DNA of 64,000 bases, from positions 982,806 through 1,046,805 of the forward strand of contig NZ_HE997643.1 in the NCBI RefSeq assembly GCF_000312485.1, read 5' to 3'. The notes under the pieces were generated by a model that saw nothing but the letters and a program-made list of their open reading frames with translations, searched no databases and was not told the DNA's origin. Within the stretch, counting starts at the first letter, position 1, and every line of letters begins with the position of its first letter. Shown here in pieces: positions 18,370 to 29,797 of this stretch. This DNA is from Yersinia massiliensis CCUG 53443 (lineage in GTDB: Bacteria > Pseudomonadota > Gammaproteobacteria > Enterobacterales > Enterobacteriaceae). The position numbers were made by a program, and so were the translations under genes.

Positions 18370-19761
18370 TCAGTGCATCATGAACCAAGTCGCTGGGATC
18401 GTTGCCATCAGCACCACACCAATAGCAAAACGTTCCACGGTGTTTAATATCCTAAGGCCTTCGTGACCTTTACGTGCATAAATAAACACCAGTAATCCAG
18501 GGGCATAGAGTAGCGCTGATAACAGCAAATAGACTAGCCCAGCAGCATAAATCAGCCATAACCCATACAGACATGCACCACTTGCGGCCACGATTAATCG
18601 CCAATCTTGGCGTTTTAACGCGACTTTGAATAAAAATGCGCCAACCAAGAAATAGGGCACCAGAATCATTTCTGATGCAATCGTCAGTAATGTGTTGTAG
18701 TTGCTGCCAGTCCACCAGATCAGAATCAACGCCACTTGTACGGCACTGTTAGTTAACCACAGTGATTTTGAAGGGGAGTTGTGCTGATTTTGTTGGCTAA
18801 ATATTTTGGGGAAAGCACCATTTTTAGCGGCAATCATAGGCACTTCAGCGGCCATAATGGTCCAACTCAGATAGGCGCCGCACACGGAAATGATCAGGCC
18901 AGTGGCAATAATGACTTCACCCCAAGGACCGATCATTTCGACCATGATGCCTGCCATTGATGGGTTGCGCATGCCTGCTAATTCTGCCCGAGGCACTACC
19001 CCGAGAGACAAAAGTGTGATCAGCAAATAAACGCAAAGTGCGGAGATGACCGCTAACATGGTTGCCCGCCCAACATCTTTCTTATTGCGCGCTCTGGCCG
19101 ACACTACGACGGCACCTTCCACGCCGATAAACACCCATAGCGTAATCAGCATGGTGTCTTTCACTTGTTGCCAGACGGGGGTGTGCAGGGCAATGCCGGT
19201 AAAATCAAAACTGAACGTATCGAGACTAAATGCTAAGCCGGCTAAAATAATAAAGCCGCCGATGGGCAATAACTTTGCCAGTGTTGCAGCCAAATTAATG
19301 CTGGCAGCCGTTTGAACGCCTCTCAGCACCAAAGCATGAACTAACCACAGTAGAAATGAAGCCCCTAACAATGCCTGCCAAGTGTTACCTTCGCCAAAAA
19401 TAACATGACCCGACTTATCGGTAAAAAAACTCAATGCGGCAAAAACGATCACTAAATAGGATACGTTGGCAATCACGGCACATAACCAGTAACCCCATGC
19501 CGAAAAGAAACCGATAAGATCGCCAAATCCCTCTTTAGCATAGGTAAATATTCCGCCGTCTAGATCAGGACGAAGACGGGTCAGAAGCAACATTGCTAAA
19601 GCAAGAAAGATAATCCCGACGCCTGTAATACTCCAACCAATGAGCAATGCCGCTGGGCTGGCCACTTCTGCCATATTTTGCGGCAGACTAAAAACACCTG
19701 CGCCCAGCATAGAACTGAGAACCAGCGCAGTAAGCGCGGTCAGGCCAAGTTTTCTTTCCAA
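18370..19761 (-). CDS. ydgI: YdgI, putative arginine/ornithine antiporter (APC superfamily)
   Basis: A 463-residue basic amino acid/polyamine antiporter-type permease with about 12 membrane spans. The N-terminal 'SSMLGAGVFSLPQNMA' at residues 16-31 is the substrate-binding unwound helix of APC antiporters (the GAGVF/GSGIF motif). 'ITLWVFIGVEGAVVVSARARNKKDVGRAT' is the conserved TM6-7 region of ArcD-like proteins. It corresponds to E. coli ydgI next to ydgH. Probable exchange of arginine for ornithine is family inference; lysine or another diamino acid is possible. ATG at 19761; the spacing to ydgH (about 310 bases with a terminator) suggests separate transcription. Confidence 0.87.
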   Translation of the reverse strand: MERKLGLTALTALVLSSMLGAGVFSLPQNMAEVASPAALLIGWSITGVGIIFLALAMLLLTRLRPDLDGGIFTYAKEGFGDLIGFFSAWGYWLCAVIANVSYLVIVFAALSFFTDKSGHVIFGEGNTWQALLGASFLLWLVHALVLRGVQTAASINLAATLAKLLPIGGFIILAGLAFSLDTFSFDFTGIALHTPVWQQVKDTMLITLWVFIGVEGAVVVSARARNKKDVGRATMLAVISALCVYLLITLLSLGVVPRAELAGMRNPSMAGIMVEMIGPWGEVIIATGLIISVCGAYLSWTIMAAEVPMIAAKNGAFPKIFSQQNQHNSPSKSLWLTNSAVQVALILIWWTGSNYNTLLTIASEMILVPYFLVGAFLFKVALKRQDWRLIVAASGACLYGLWLIYAAGLVYLLLSALLYAPGLLVFIYARKGHEGLRILNTVERFAIGVVLMATIPATWFMMH

Positions 19762-19974
19762 TGAGGTTTCCTGATTATAAGAGTTTTAATGAGTGGTTAC
19801 TGGCTTGTTACTAGCATTATGTGAGGCGAATTTATCAATAATTAACAGATAATAGGCCAAATTTGGAAGGGGATTTTACGGAGTGATGGGGCATCATGCA
19901 ATGATTGGTTATGCGATATAGACAAAAAATTATTCAGTTAACTCCGATAGGGAGTACGCCAGAGTGGAAAGATA

Positions 19975-19998
19975 AAAAAGGGCAACATAGCGTTGCCC
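19975..19998 (-). terminator. Terminator of ydgH
   Basis: A 7-base perfect stem GGGCAAC / GTTGCCC (19980-19986 and 19992-19998) has a 5-base loop. On the minus strand it is followed by TTTTTT. It lies 75 bases after the ydgH stop, in the roughly 310-base ydgH-ydgI gap, which otherwise holds the ydgI promoter region and nothing I recognise. Confidence 0.88.
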
Positions 19999-20074
19999 TC
20001 TTAATCGTGGTTAAGCTTGTCTTGACTAAGCTTTCTCGTCGCTATGCGAAGTGAACTGTAGTCATAGAATCGTG

Positions 20075-21028
20075 TTATTTAAACAAGTCAGCGCTAACAC
20101 TCAGGTTACCACCACTCTGGTTCTGCCATTGGCGAGTGATATGGTAGTACTTCGCACCTTTTGCCGCTGCACGTTTTGCGACTTCATGAGAAACGTCCGT
20201 CATGCTGTTAAAGTGGCCGTTAAAGCTAATACTATCAAACGGAGCCATTTGAGCGGCAGTGACTTTATTTAACTCTTGAATTTGAGTGCCATCTGGTAAG
20301 GTTACAGTGTAACGCTTGCCCGTTGAAGATTGCGTCTCAAAGAAACGACCCACATCGGCACTTGGTGTACCTGAAGAAGCCACGCCTGGAATTTCAACAT
20401 TCGCGGCGGCTGCCCCACCGGCTGCAAGAGCAGCACGGCCTGCATCGGAATCCGCAGGAATAACATCTGGGCTTTGAACCACACGCTTAGCGGCATCTTG
20501 TTTGTAGATATAAGCCGTCACAAACTGGTTGCCACCTTGGTTCGCGTCAACTTGGCGAACGATATAGAAAGAGTAAGCGCCTTTCTCTTTTGCTGCTTTC
20601 GAAATGGCATCACTAATATCAGGCTGGCTGCGGAAGAAGCCGCTGACTGAAACAGTGTCATAAGGCTGCAACGCGTAAGCTTCTGTTTTTGGCAGCTCTT
20701 TAACACCGTTAAACACGCGATACTGGGTTTCTTTGCTCACTTCCGGTGCATCATTATGATAAACATCGGCTGTTACACGCCAGTTGCCGCCATTGTTGTT
20801 GCTGTTGATATCCTGAATATAGAAGGAGTCTGCGCCCAACTTGTCAGCGCGACGTGAAACCGCGTCAGCTGCTTCATTGATTGCATTGAATCGGCCAGTA
20901 ATGGTAATGCGATCAAATGGCTTAATGGCTGCTGCTTGCTCTGGTGCGAGTTCTTTTGCCGCATGTGCAGCAGAAAACGCAGTGAGTGATAGCAATGCCG
21001 ACGCGATGATCGTGTATTTCAGCTTCAT
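20075..21028 (-). CDS. ydgH: YdgH, periplasmic protein with three DUF1471 (BhsA/McbA-like) domains
   Basis: A 317-residue secreted protein. The signal peptide is residues 1-24 (ending SAAHA-AK). Three copies of the YhcN/BhsA-type module recur: 'IKPFDRITITGRFNAINEAADAV', 'LQPYDTVSVSGFFRSQPDISDAI' and 'MAPFDSISFNGHFNSMTDVSHEV', each ending in 'GG(N/F)...V(T/S)A(D/Y)'. A Pro/Ala/Gly-rich linker precedes the third. E. coli YdgH has the same layout. The role is unclear; it affects envelope stress and secretion phenotypes in enterobacteria. The ATG at 21028 has AAAGGA upstream. Divergent from pntA. Confidence 0.93.
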   Translation of the reverse strand: MKLKYTIIASALLSLTAFSAAHAAKELAPEQAAAIKPFDRITITGRFNAINEAADAVSRRADKLGADSFYIQDINSNNNGGNWRVTADVYHNDAPEVSKETQYRVFNGVKELPKTEAYALQPYDTVSVSGFFRSQPDISDAISKAAKEKGAYSFYIVRQVDANQGGNQFVTAYIYKQDAAKRVVQSPDVIPADSDAGRAALAAGGAAAANVEIPGVASSGTPSADVGRFFETQSSTGKRYTVTLPDGTQIQELNKVTAAQMAPFDSISFNGHFNSMTDVSHEVAKRAAAKGAKYYHITRQWQNQSGGNLSVSADLFK

Positions 21029-23183
<2,155 letters not shown>

Positions 23184-23184
<1 letters not shown>

Positions 23185-23216
23185 GTTTTTATACCCGCAA
23201 GGCTAATATAAAAACC
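23184..23216 (+). repeat. Perfect hairpin directly after the pntA stop
   Basis: Arms GGTTTTTATA (23184-23193) and TATAAAAACC (23207-23216) are a perfect 10-base match with a 13-base loop. It begins at the last base of the pntA stop codon. AT-rich without a T-run, so it is not a standard terminator; it could act as an RNA stability or processing element within pntAB. Confidence 0.6.
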
Positions 23217-23253
23217 AAGTTAATAAACATAATTATTTGATAAAAACAATGTG

Positions 23254-23340
23254 ATACCCAGAGAGTTGTTGTTGCATCCAAATGGCCGAGAATGACTGAA
23301 CGCCATCGAACACAGGTGCAGTTCAACGTAGGAAGGGTAG
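23254..23340. repeat. ERIC-like element between pntA and pntB
   Basis: An 87-base stretch has imperfect inverted ends: ATACCC...GTTG...TGCA at the left (23254-23276) and TGCA...CAAC...GGGTAG at the right (23318-23340). The spacing and end motifs resemble the ERIC-type repeats I recall from Yersinia, heavily diverged. It accounts for most of the pntA-pntB spacer, which is only a few bases in E. coli. Confidence 0.45.
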
Positions 23341-23364
23341 ACACAAAAAATATAGGGGTAACTG

Positions 23365-24756
23365 ATGTCTAGTGGTCTCGTTACAGCTGCGTACATAGTT
23401 GCTGCGATTTTATTTATTTTCAGTTTGGCTGGGTTGTCGCGCCACGAAACATCCAAACAAGGTAACACCTTCGGTGTGACAGGGATGGCGATTGCACTTA
23501 TCGCGACCATTCTTGGCCCCGATTCCGGCAATGTTGCCTGGATTATCATTGCGATGGTCATCGGTGGTGCCATTGGTATTTATCTGGCGAAGAAAGTCGA
23601 AATGACAGAAATGCCAGAATTGGTGGCAATTCTGCACAGTTTCGTGGGTCTGGCGGCGGTTCTGGTTGGCTTTAACAGCTATCTGGATCACGGCCCAGCC
23701 GTCATGGACGCTGTGATGGTGAACATCCACCTGACAGAAGTGTTCTTAGGTATCTTTATCGGTGCTGTCACCTTTACTGGTTCTATTGTTGCTTTCGGTA
23801 AGCTACGCGGAATTATTTCTTCTAAACCGTTGATGCTGCCGCAACGTCATAAGCTGAATCTGGTGGCGTTGGTTGTTTCATTCTTGCTGATGATTATGTT
23901 TGTCAAAACCGATAGCGTTGCTCTACAAGTCGTCGCGTTGTTATTGATGACCATTATTGCGCTGGGCTTTGGCTGGCACTTGGTGGCCTCTATCGGTGGC
24001 GCAGACATGCCTGTTGTGGTGTCAATGCTGAACTCCTATTCAGGTTGGGCGGCAGCGGCGGCAGGTTTCATGCTGAGCAATGATCTGTTGATCGTCACCG
24101 GTGCTTTGGTGGGTTCTTCAGGTGCAATCCTGTCGTATATCATGTGTAAAGCAATGAACCGTTCATTTATCAGCGTCATTGCTGGCGGCTTCGGTACTGA
24201 TGGTTCTTCTACCGGTGATGCTGAAGAGATGGGCGAATACCGTGAAACGACAGCGGAAGAAGTGGCTGATCTGCTGAAAAACTCGAGTTCAGTAATCATC
24301 ACTCCAGGCTATGGCATGGCGGTCGCGCAGGCACAATATCCTGTGGCTGAAATCACGGCAAAACTGCAAGCTCGTGGTGTGAAAGTCCGCTTTGGTATTC
24401 ATCCTGTTGCAGGGCGTTTGCCAGGCCACATGAACGTATTACTGGCCGAAGCGAAAGTGCCGTACGACGTGGTGCTAGAAATGGACGAAATCAATGATGA
24501 TTTCCCAAGCACAGATGTCGTGCTGGTGATTGGTGCCAACGATACCGTTAACCCAGCAGCGCTGGAAGACCCACGTAGTCCAATCGCGGGTATGCCTGTG
24601 TTGGAAGTGTGGAAAGCGCAGAGTGTTATCGCCTTTAAACGTTCAATGAACACCGGCTATGCTGGCGTACAAAACCCATTGTTCTTTAAAGACAATACTC
24701 AGATGTTGTTTGGCGATGCCAAAGACAGCGTTGAAGCGATTTTACGCGCGTTGTAA
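23365..24756 (+). CDS. pntB: NAD(P) transhydrogenase subunit beta PntB
   Basis: A 463-residue beta subunit (E. coli 462). Eight to nine membrane helices occupy residues 1-260. The C-terminal NADP(H)-binding domain has the fingerprint '[20 protein letters not shown]' at about residues 309-328 and '[20 protein letters not shown]', '[14 protein letters not shown]' and '[13 protein letters not shown]', all canonical. It forms the proton channel with PntA. The ATG at 23365 is preceded by AGGGG at 23354-23358. A strong terminator follows. Expression relative to pntA could be altered by the repeat-bearing spacer. Confidence 0.97.
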   Translation: MSSGLVTAAYIVAAILFIFSLAGLSRHETSKQGNTFGVTGMAIALIATILGPDSGNVAWIIIAMVIGGAIGIYLAKKVEMTEMPELVAILHSFVGLAAVLVGFNSYLDHGPAVMDAVMVNIHLTEVFLGIFIGAVTFTGSIVAFGKLRGIISSKPLMLPQRHKLNLVALVVSFLLMIMFVKTDSVALQVVALLLMTIIALGFGWHLVASIGGADMPVVVSMLNSYSGWAAAAAGFMLSNDLLIVTGALVGSSGAILSYIMCKAMNRSFISVIAGGFGTDGSSTGDAEEMGEYRETTAEEVADLLKNSSSVIITPGYGMAVAQAQYPVAEITAKLQARGVKVRFGIHPVAGRLPGHMNVLLAEAKVPYDVVLEMDEINDDFPSTDVVLVIGANDTVNPAALEDPRSPIAGMPVLEVWKAQSVIAFKRSMNTGYAGVQNPLFFKDNTQMLFGDAKDSVEAILRAL

Positions 24757-24785
24757 TCATGCCATTGTTTTGATTAGACGATTAA

Positions 24786-24811
24786 GGGCCACATAATGTG
24801 GCCCTTTTTTT
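24786..24811 (+). terminator. Terminator of pntAB
   Basis: Perfect 9-base arms GGGCCACAT / ATGTGGCCC are followed by seven T. It lies 30 bases after pntB and 30 bases from the convergent uspE stop, so it may serve both, although the T-run favours the plus strand. Confidence 0.93.
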
Positions 24812-24840
24812 AGCTTAATGACGTGTTATGGGGAAGGGAG

Positions 24841-25797
24841 TTATTTGGTATCATCCTGATCTTCATTACCTTCTACGGGGCAGGTAAATCCTTCAGGCTT
24901 AATGGCCAACAAGTCACATTTAAGATGGTCGATCACATGTTCTGTGGTATTGCCAATAAATGCGGCGGATAACCCTGTGCGCCCCAAGGTTCCCAGAACC
25001 ACTACACCGGCTCGCAAATGCTCAGCCAGATCAGGAATAACTTCTTCAGGTAACCCTTTTTCTACGTGAGTGAATTTCTCATCAATCCCGAATTGCTGAC
25101 GTAAGGCTTTCATGGCGACTAGATGCTGACCACGGATCGCATCGTTATAAACACTTGGGTCAAAATCAGGCAACTCAATGGCGATATTAATCGGTGTCAC
25201 TGGATAGGCGCTGATCAAATGAACCTGAGTTTGGTTTACATTCTCGGCAAGTTCGAGGGTTTCTTTGACTAATCGCAGATTGAGCGGGTCATGAAGCGGG
25301 TCTTCGCTGGAAAGGTTGACGGCGACCAGTGCAGTGCCACCCTCCGGCCAAGGTTGGTCTTTTACCATCCAAACTGGGCACGGACATTTACGCAATAAAT
25401 GCCAGTCAGTTGGGGTGAAGATAATGGACTCAAGGCGGTCATGCTGATGGGCCATTTTGAGCAAAAGGTCATGTTTGGCTTTCAGGACTTCTTGAATAAT
25501 GGCTTCATAGGGGCGGTTATGCCAAACCACTTTGATTTCGATAGGAATACCGGCATCAAGATAAAAACGGCACTGTTCGTTGATCCAAGCGGACCGTTGG
25601 CTGATAACCCCTTTACGCATTGCGGTGCGTTCATCAGGTGACAGCAAAGTCGTCATGTCATATGACAGATCATAAATAGGTAAAAATGCTTTGATTGTGC
25701 CGCCATTACGCTGCACAAGATAAACAGCACGTCTTAATGCAGGCTGATCATCCTGATTTGGGTCAATAGCAACCAGAATATTCTGATACTTTGCCAT
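24841..25797 (-). CDS. uspE: Universal stress protein UspE
   Basis: A 318-residue tandem Usp-domain protein (E. coli UspE 316). Two alpha/beta domains: the first begins '[25 protein letters not shown]', and the second ends with '[27 protein letters not shown]', which carries the G-2x-G-9x-G(S/T) nucleotide motif. UspE is cytoplasmic, induced in stationary phase and by stress, and affects motility and adhesion in E. coli. The ATG at 25797 follows AAGGAG. The gene follows fnr on the same strand, separated by a hairpin. Confidence 0.95.
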   Translation of the reverse strand: MAKYQNILVAIDPNQDDQPALRRAVYLVQRNGGTIKAFLPIYDLSYDMTTLLSPDERTAMRKGVISQRSAWINEQCRFYLDAGIPIEIKVVWHNRPYEAIIQEVLKAKHDLLLKMAHQHDRLESIIFTPTDWHLLRKCPCPVWMVKDQPWPEGGTALVAVNLSSEDPLHDPLNLRLVKETLELAENVNQTQVHLISAYPVTPINIAIELPDFDPSVYNDAIRGQHLVAMKALRQQFGIDEKFTHVEKGLPEEVIPDLAEHLRAGVVVLGTLGRTGLSAAFIGNTTEHVIDHLKCDLLAIKPEGFTCPVEGNEDQDDTK

Positions 25798-25877
25798 AGA
25801 GTCTCCTTACAACAGTGAATTAACCGTATGTTAGTTAAAGAGTAAACCATGAAAGTGAAAGAGGATAGGTGGGAGAA

Positions 25878-25908
25878 CAAACCAGAACAATTAAATTGAT
25901 CTGGTTTG
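25878..25908 (-). terminator. Terminator-like hairpin after fnr
   Basis: Perfect 9-base arms CAAACCAGA / TCTGGTTTG with an inner CAATT/AATTG match. It lies eight bases after the fnr stop. The tail on the minus strand (TTCTCC) is only partly T-rich, so partial read-through to uspE is possible. Confidence 0.65.
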
Positions 25909-25916
25909 CGGAGACA

Positions 25917-26669
25917 TTACAGGCCAGGTCTTGGATTGCCGGCTAATTTCGCTAAGGCTTCGGTATTTTCGATGGTGATATATTTACCTTTCACGCTCAA
26001 AATTTCGCTTTTCTGGAAACGACCCAGCAAACGACTGATCGTTTCTACCGTCAGACCTAAATAGTTACCGATATCACCTCGAGTCATCGTGAGGCGGAAT
26101 TCACGCGGTGAGAAACCACGTTGAGCAAACCGACGAGCAAGATTATAGATAAAAGCAGCCAAACGTTCTTCAGCATTCTTTTTAGAGAGAAGTAAAATCA
26201 TGTCTTGATCGCTTTTGATCTCACCACTCATCAGGCGCATCATCTGTTGGCGCAGATTTGGCATTTTGCCGGATAAGTCATCCAACGTATCGAACGGGAT
26301 TTCACAGACCATGGAAGTTTCCAACGCCTGTGCGAAACTTGGGTGCTGTAAATTGCTGATAGCATCGAAACCGACCAAATCACCTGCCAGATGGAAGCCG
26401 GTAATTTGCTCGTCGCCTTCTTCGGTAATGGTATAACTTTTAATGGTCCCGGAACGAATGGCATACAGAGATTTGAGCTCATCACCTGCTTTAAACAGCG
26501 CCTGTCCTTTCTGAATAGGTTTTTTCCTTTCAATGATATTGTCGAGCTGGTCCAGCTCGTTCTCATTTAAGGTAAACGGTATACAGAGCTGGCTAATACT
26601 GCAATCCTGACAATGAATTGCACATCCACCAGACTGAATACGTCGGATTACGCGTTTTTCCGGGATCAT
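25917..26669 (-). CDS. fnr: Anaerobic regulator Fnr
   Basis: A 250-residue CRP/FNR-family regulator, nearly identical to E. coli Fnr over most of its length. The [4Fe-4S] ligands are all present: Cys20, Cys23, Cys29 and Cys122. A cyclic-nucleotide-type beta roll, a dimer helix and the DNA-binding '[11 protein letters not shown]' helix follow in order. It senses oxygen: the cluster permits dimerisation and binding to TTGAT-N4-ATCAA. The C-terminal tail (GNPRPGL) differs from E. coli. A well-matched FNR site in its own promoter suggests autoregulation. Confidence 0.98.
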   Translation of the reverse strand: MIPEKRVIRRIQSGGCAIHCQDCSISQLCIPFTLNENELDQLDNIIERKKPIQKGQALFKAGDELKSLYAIRSGTIKSYTITEEGDEQITGFHLAGDLVGFDAISNLQHPSFAQALETSMVCEIPFDTLDDLSGKMPNLRQQMMRLMSGEIKSDQDMILLLSKKNAEERLAAFIYNLARRFAQRGFSPREFRLTMTRGDIGNYLGLTVETISRLLGRFQKSEILSVKGKYITIENTEALAKLAGNPRPGL

Positions 26670-26687
26670 AGGGTATTCCCATTAATA

Positions 26688-26701
26688 TTGATATGCGTCA
26701 A
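26688..26701 (-). promoter_or_regulatory. FNR box in the fnr promoter
   Basis: The sequence TTGATATGCGTCAA reads on the minus strand as TTGAC-GCAT-ATCAA, one base from the consensus TTGAT-N4-ATCAA. It lies 18 bases upstream of the fnr start codon. In E. coli the fnr promoter carries a closely similar site used for anaerobic autorepression. Confidence 0.85.
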
Positions 26702-26741
26702 TTTTAACATCTTTTCTTGCTTCTGATAAGTGCAAGAATTG

Positions 26742-27260
26742 TTAGTGTGCTAAAAGATAACCCTCATGCATTAATAACCAGCGTTTTCGCTCGACACCCC
26801 CCGCGTAGCCGGTCAATGCTCCTTGTTGTCCGATCACCCTATGGCAGGGGACAACAATCGAAATTGGGTTGAGGCCATTCGCCATGCCGACCGCTCGCGA
26901 AGCCGTGGGGCGGTTTATTCTTTTTGCCAATTCGCCATAAGTGATAGTTTCACCACAGGGTATTTTCCGCAGTTCGTGCCAGACTTGACGTTGAAAATCT
27001 GTACCCGCGGTTTTCACCGGTAAACGATCAATAATGTCCAACTCACCGGCAAAATAGCGCTGCATACTCTCACTAAGTCCGCCTGGGTTGCGTTTTTCCA
27101 CTAACGTGAAGGACTCCGCGCGATAATGATTGCGTAGTAACTTCATCAGACGTTCATAATGGTCAGTCCAATCAATGGCGCGTAACCGGTTTTCTTCATC
27201 TGCGATCAGTATCAGCTCACCCTGTGGGGTTGCCATCCGATCAATAAAAAATGTCTCCAT
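26742..27260 (-). CDS. ogt: Methylated-DNA-protein-cysteine methyltransferase Ogt
   Basis: A 172-residue O6-alkylguanine-DNA alkyltransferase. The active site PCHRV places the acceptor Cys at residue 139. 'GETITYGELAKRINRPTASRAVGMANGLNP' (103-132) is the helix-turn-helix with the arginine finger. 'GYAGGVERKRWLL' completes the C-terminal domain. It repairs O6-methylguanine and O4-methylthymine by irreversible self-alkylation. Same strand and order as in E. coli (ogt then fnr then uspE). No LexA or Ada site was seen near the start. Confidence 0.95.
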   Translation of the reverse strand: METFFIDRMATPQGELILIADEENRLRAIDWTDHYERLMKLLRNHYRAESFTLVEKRNPGGLSESMQRYFAGELDIIDRLPVKTAGTDFQRQVWHELRKIPCGETITYGELAKRINRPTASRAVGMANGLNPISIVVPCHRVIGQQGALTGYAGGVERKRWLLMHEGYLLAH

Positions 27261-27516
27261 AAATCTCCGCTACATTATTTTAATGGGCCTATAAAGAGTT
27301 TGCCGGTAAGGAACTCGGTAGCAATTATGACATGAAATGGCGTTTCATTAGTTACCTATCACGGCACCAGGTCAAATACCTGTATTTATCGTGATGGGGA
27401 TCGCATAACCCAGAAAGTTTAGTTATAAGCTCGAGGTGGGCGAATGGGGCAATAGCCGCTAGGATAGTTACATATTATCGGTAACCGTCGCTATCTCTAA
27501 ATTGGGTATTAATGCC

Positions 27517-28305
27517 ATGTCAAATATCACTTTGTCTCCTTTATTGCGCGCTGGTGAGCCCCCGTCCGCTGTTATTGAGCGCCCACAGGGCCAGTCACCA
27601 TTCCTTTTACTGGCAGACCATGCCGGACAGCGTATCCCTAGCCAATTAGGTGATCTCGGCCTAGCAGTTGGTGAGATTGACCGCCATATTGGCTGGGATA
27701 TCGGCTCATTGGCTACCGCCCGTTTACTGAGTGAGTATTTGGATGCCACGCTGATTCATCAGCAATATTCTCGCTTAGTCATTGATTGTAACCGTACCCC
27801 AGGTATTGCCAGCTCTATACCTGAAATTTCTGAGCACACACGAATCCCACGCAATATTGGGGTTACCGTGGCAGAGGCTGAAGCGCGCCGTATTGAGGTG
27901 TTCCAGCCCTATCACGATTTGATCACGCAAACACTCAACCAGCGTCGAGACCATGGGCAGCCAAGTATCATTATCTCAATGCACAGTTTTACGCCGTCTT
28001 TTAAAAACATCGAGCGGCCGTGGCAAATTGGCACGTTATTTAATCGCAATCCTGTGTTTGCTTTGCAACTGGTTGCGTTTTTACAGCAAGACAGTGAATT
28101 GCATGTTGGTATAAACGAGCCTTATGCCATGACGGATGCAACTGACTTTACCTTACCATTTCATGCTGAACAGCGGCAGTTACCTTATGTGGGTATTGAG
28201 ATTCGCCAAGATCTTATTACTCATCAAACAGGACAAGTACAGTGGGCGAAACGCTTAGCGCAGTTATTACCCCAGGTGCTAGAAGTGATAAATAAGGCTA
28301 AATAA
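27517..28305 (+). CDS. N-formylglutamate amidohydrolase family protein
   Basis: A 262-residue FGase-family hydrolase from the ATG at 27517; a TTG 15 bases upstream is in frame. Family motifs are visible: 'LLADHAGQRIPSQLGDLGL' near the N-terminus, 'RHIGWDIGS' at about residues 49-57, 'YSRLVIDCNRTPG' and 'SMHSFTPSF'. The family contains zinc-dependent enzymes such as HutG, which frees formate from N-formylglutamate. No histidine-use genes are adjacent, so the physiological substrate is open. Divergent from ogt across about 255 bases. Confidence 0.85.
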   Translation: MSNITLSPLLRAGEPPSAVIERPQGQSPFLLLADHAGQRIPSQLGDLGLAVGEIDRHIGWDIGSLATARLLSEYLDATLIHQQYSRLVIDCNRTPGIASSIPEISEHTRIPRNIGVTVAEAEARRIEVFQPYHDLITQTLNQRRDHGQPSIIISMHSFTPSFKNIERPWQIGTLFNRNPVFALQLVAFLQQDSELHVGINEPYAMTDATDFTLPFHAEQRQLPYVGIEIRQDLITHQTGQVQWAKRLAQLLPQVLEVINKAK

Positions 28306-28462
28306 CGAGTGATGCATGTTATTTGGCATGGAAATGTTGTGCTCTGTGTTCATGACCTACAACTGTTAATTAGATATTATCGACTTAATTATCATTTTTA
28401 TTCGCAGCACAATATTAATGTTGATAACAATCAAAATTAATAACAATTAAGGTTATAACACC

Positions 28463-28975
28463 ATGGAATCGGAATCGAAGCCTGCACGCATCCTGATCAG
28501 CGCCTGTTTGATGGGTAAACCTGTGCGCTATAACGGCAGTGCACTGTCAGTCAGTGACGAAATCATTCAGCGTTGGCAGAAGGAAGGGCGCTTGGTTATT
28601 GTTTGCCCTGAAATGGCTGCCGGGATGCCGGTGCCTCGTCCTCCAGCAGAGATTCAGCAAGGCAATGGCGAAGCGGTATTGCAAGGGCAGGCGAGAGTGA
28701 TTGAACAGTGGGGCAATGATGTCAGTCGCGAATTTCTGCAAGGGGCTTATCAAGCATTAGAATTGGCGCAAAAAAGCCATTGCGTATTGGCTATTTTGAC
28801 GGAAGGTAGCCCATCGTGTGGCAGTAGTCGCATTTACGATGGCCATTTTGATGGTACTCAGCGTGCCGGTCAGGGGGTCACTACCGCGTTATTGCGCCGG
28901 CATGGCATCAAAGTTTTTAGCCATCATCAGTTTGAACTTGCGGACGATTTTTTGCGAAGTGCTTCGCAGATCTAG
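28463..28975 (+). CDS. DUF523 protein (TudS/YbbK family)
   Basis: A 170-residue DUF523 protein. The three family cysteines are in place: 'SACLMGKPVRYNG' near residue 15, 'VIVCPEMAAGMPVPRPP' near 49, and 'LTEGSPSCGSSRIYDG' near 118. In the characterised member TudS these bind a [4Fe-4S] cluster that removes sulfur from thiouracil. Whether this copy desulfurates thiouracil is inference. The ATG follows a weak AAGG at 28449-28452. It ends 36 bases before a LexA box. Confidence 0.8.
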   Translation: MESESKPARILISACLMGKPVRYNGSALSVSDEIIQRWQKEGRLVIVCPEMAAGMPVPRPPAEIQQGNGEAVLQGQARVIEQWGNDVSREFLQGAYQALELAQKSHCVLAILTEGSPSCGSSRIYDGHFDGTQRAGQGVTTALLRRHGIKVFSHHQFELADDFLRSASQI

Positions 28976-29010
28976 GTTAAAAACCCATCAAATGTCATAA
29001 AATACCGATA

Positions 29011-29030
29011 TACTGTATAAATAGACAGTA
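29011..29030 (+). promoter_or_regulatory. LexA box upstream of sbmC
   Basis: TACTGTATAAATAGACAGTA matches the SOS operator TACTG-N10-CAGTA with full arms. It lies 65 bases before the sbmC start. E. coli sbmC is a LexA-controlled gene, so the site and gene agree. Confidence 0.9.
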
Positions 29031-29094
29031 TTGATATTAGATCTCAATTTTAGTCACTGAGTCTTTATTGAAATCATCAAGTCGAGGTAATGAT

Positions 29095-29568
29095 ATGACA
29101 TTTAAAATAGTGGAAAAAGAACCGCAAAAAATTGTTGGTATTCGGGCTGTCGGTCCCTATCACGAAACGATCCCTCGGGCCTTTGACCAGCTTTCGTCGC
29201 TATATGCCCAGTACCAAATTCCGGGCAAAGACTGGCTCGCACTCTACTGGGACAACCCAGAAACTAATTTACCTGCTGAGTTACGTGCCGATGTTTCCTT
29301 GTCTGTCGCAGATGATTATGTGCTGCCAACAGAGCTTAGTGATCAAATGCAAATACAGACCATCCCTGGCGGTTTGTATGCTGTGTATCACACCCGTGTC
29401 ACTGATGATGATTACGCCAAAGCATGGGGTGAACTGTATCACCAGCACATACCGCAAAGTGGATATCGGCCAGTGGAAGGGGCATGTTATGAGGTCTATC
29501 TCAATGACGGTAGAACTGATGGCTACTTCGATATCGATATCTATCAATCGGTAGAAAAAACATCTTAA
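29095..29568 (+). CDS. sbmC: DNA gyrase inhibitor SbmC (GyrI)
   Basis: A 157-residue GyrI-like small-molecule-binding domain protein, the same length as E. coli SbmC. Aligned signatures: 'VGIRAVGPYHETIPRAFDQLSSLY', 'DWLALYWDNPE', 'IPGGLYAVYHTRVTDDDYAKAW' and 'CYEVYLNDG..DGYFDIDIY'. It protects gyrase from microcin B17 and related poisons and buffers DNA damage. The ATG at 29095 has GAGG upstream. Regulated by the LexA box 65 bases before it. Confidence 0.93.
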   Translation: MTFKIVEKEPQKIVGIRAVGPYHETIPRAFDQLSSLYAQYQIPGKDWLALYWDNPETNLPAELRADVSLSVADDYVLPTELSDQMQIQTIPGGLYAVYHTRVTDDDYAKAWGELYHQHIPQSGYRPVEGACYEVYLNDGRTDGYFDIDIYQSVEKTS

Positions 29569-29797
29569 CTCTTGCCAGCAGCTGAGCTTGACCGTTCGGC
29601 TGCTTACCATAGTTGCTATCACGTAAATTCAACTTGTTTTGAACCTCAGAATTGGGCGTATCAGAGACGATAAAAGTCTAATGTTTATAAATAACTTATT
29701 TATTGTTGAGTTGTATAGACTTCATTTATTTAATTGATAATTTTATTCTGATATTGTTTTTTCTTTCAAATTTCCCTGGGAATAGTTAAAAAACAAT

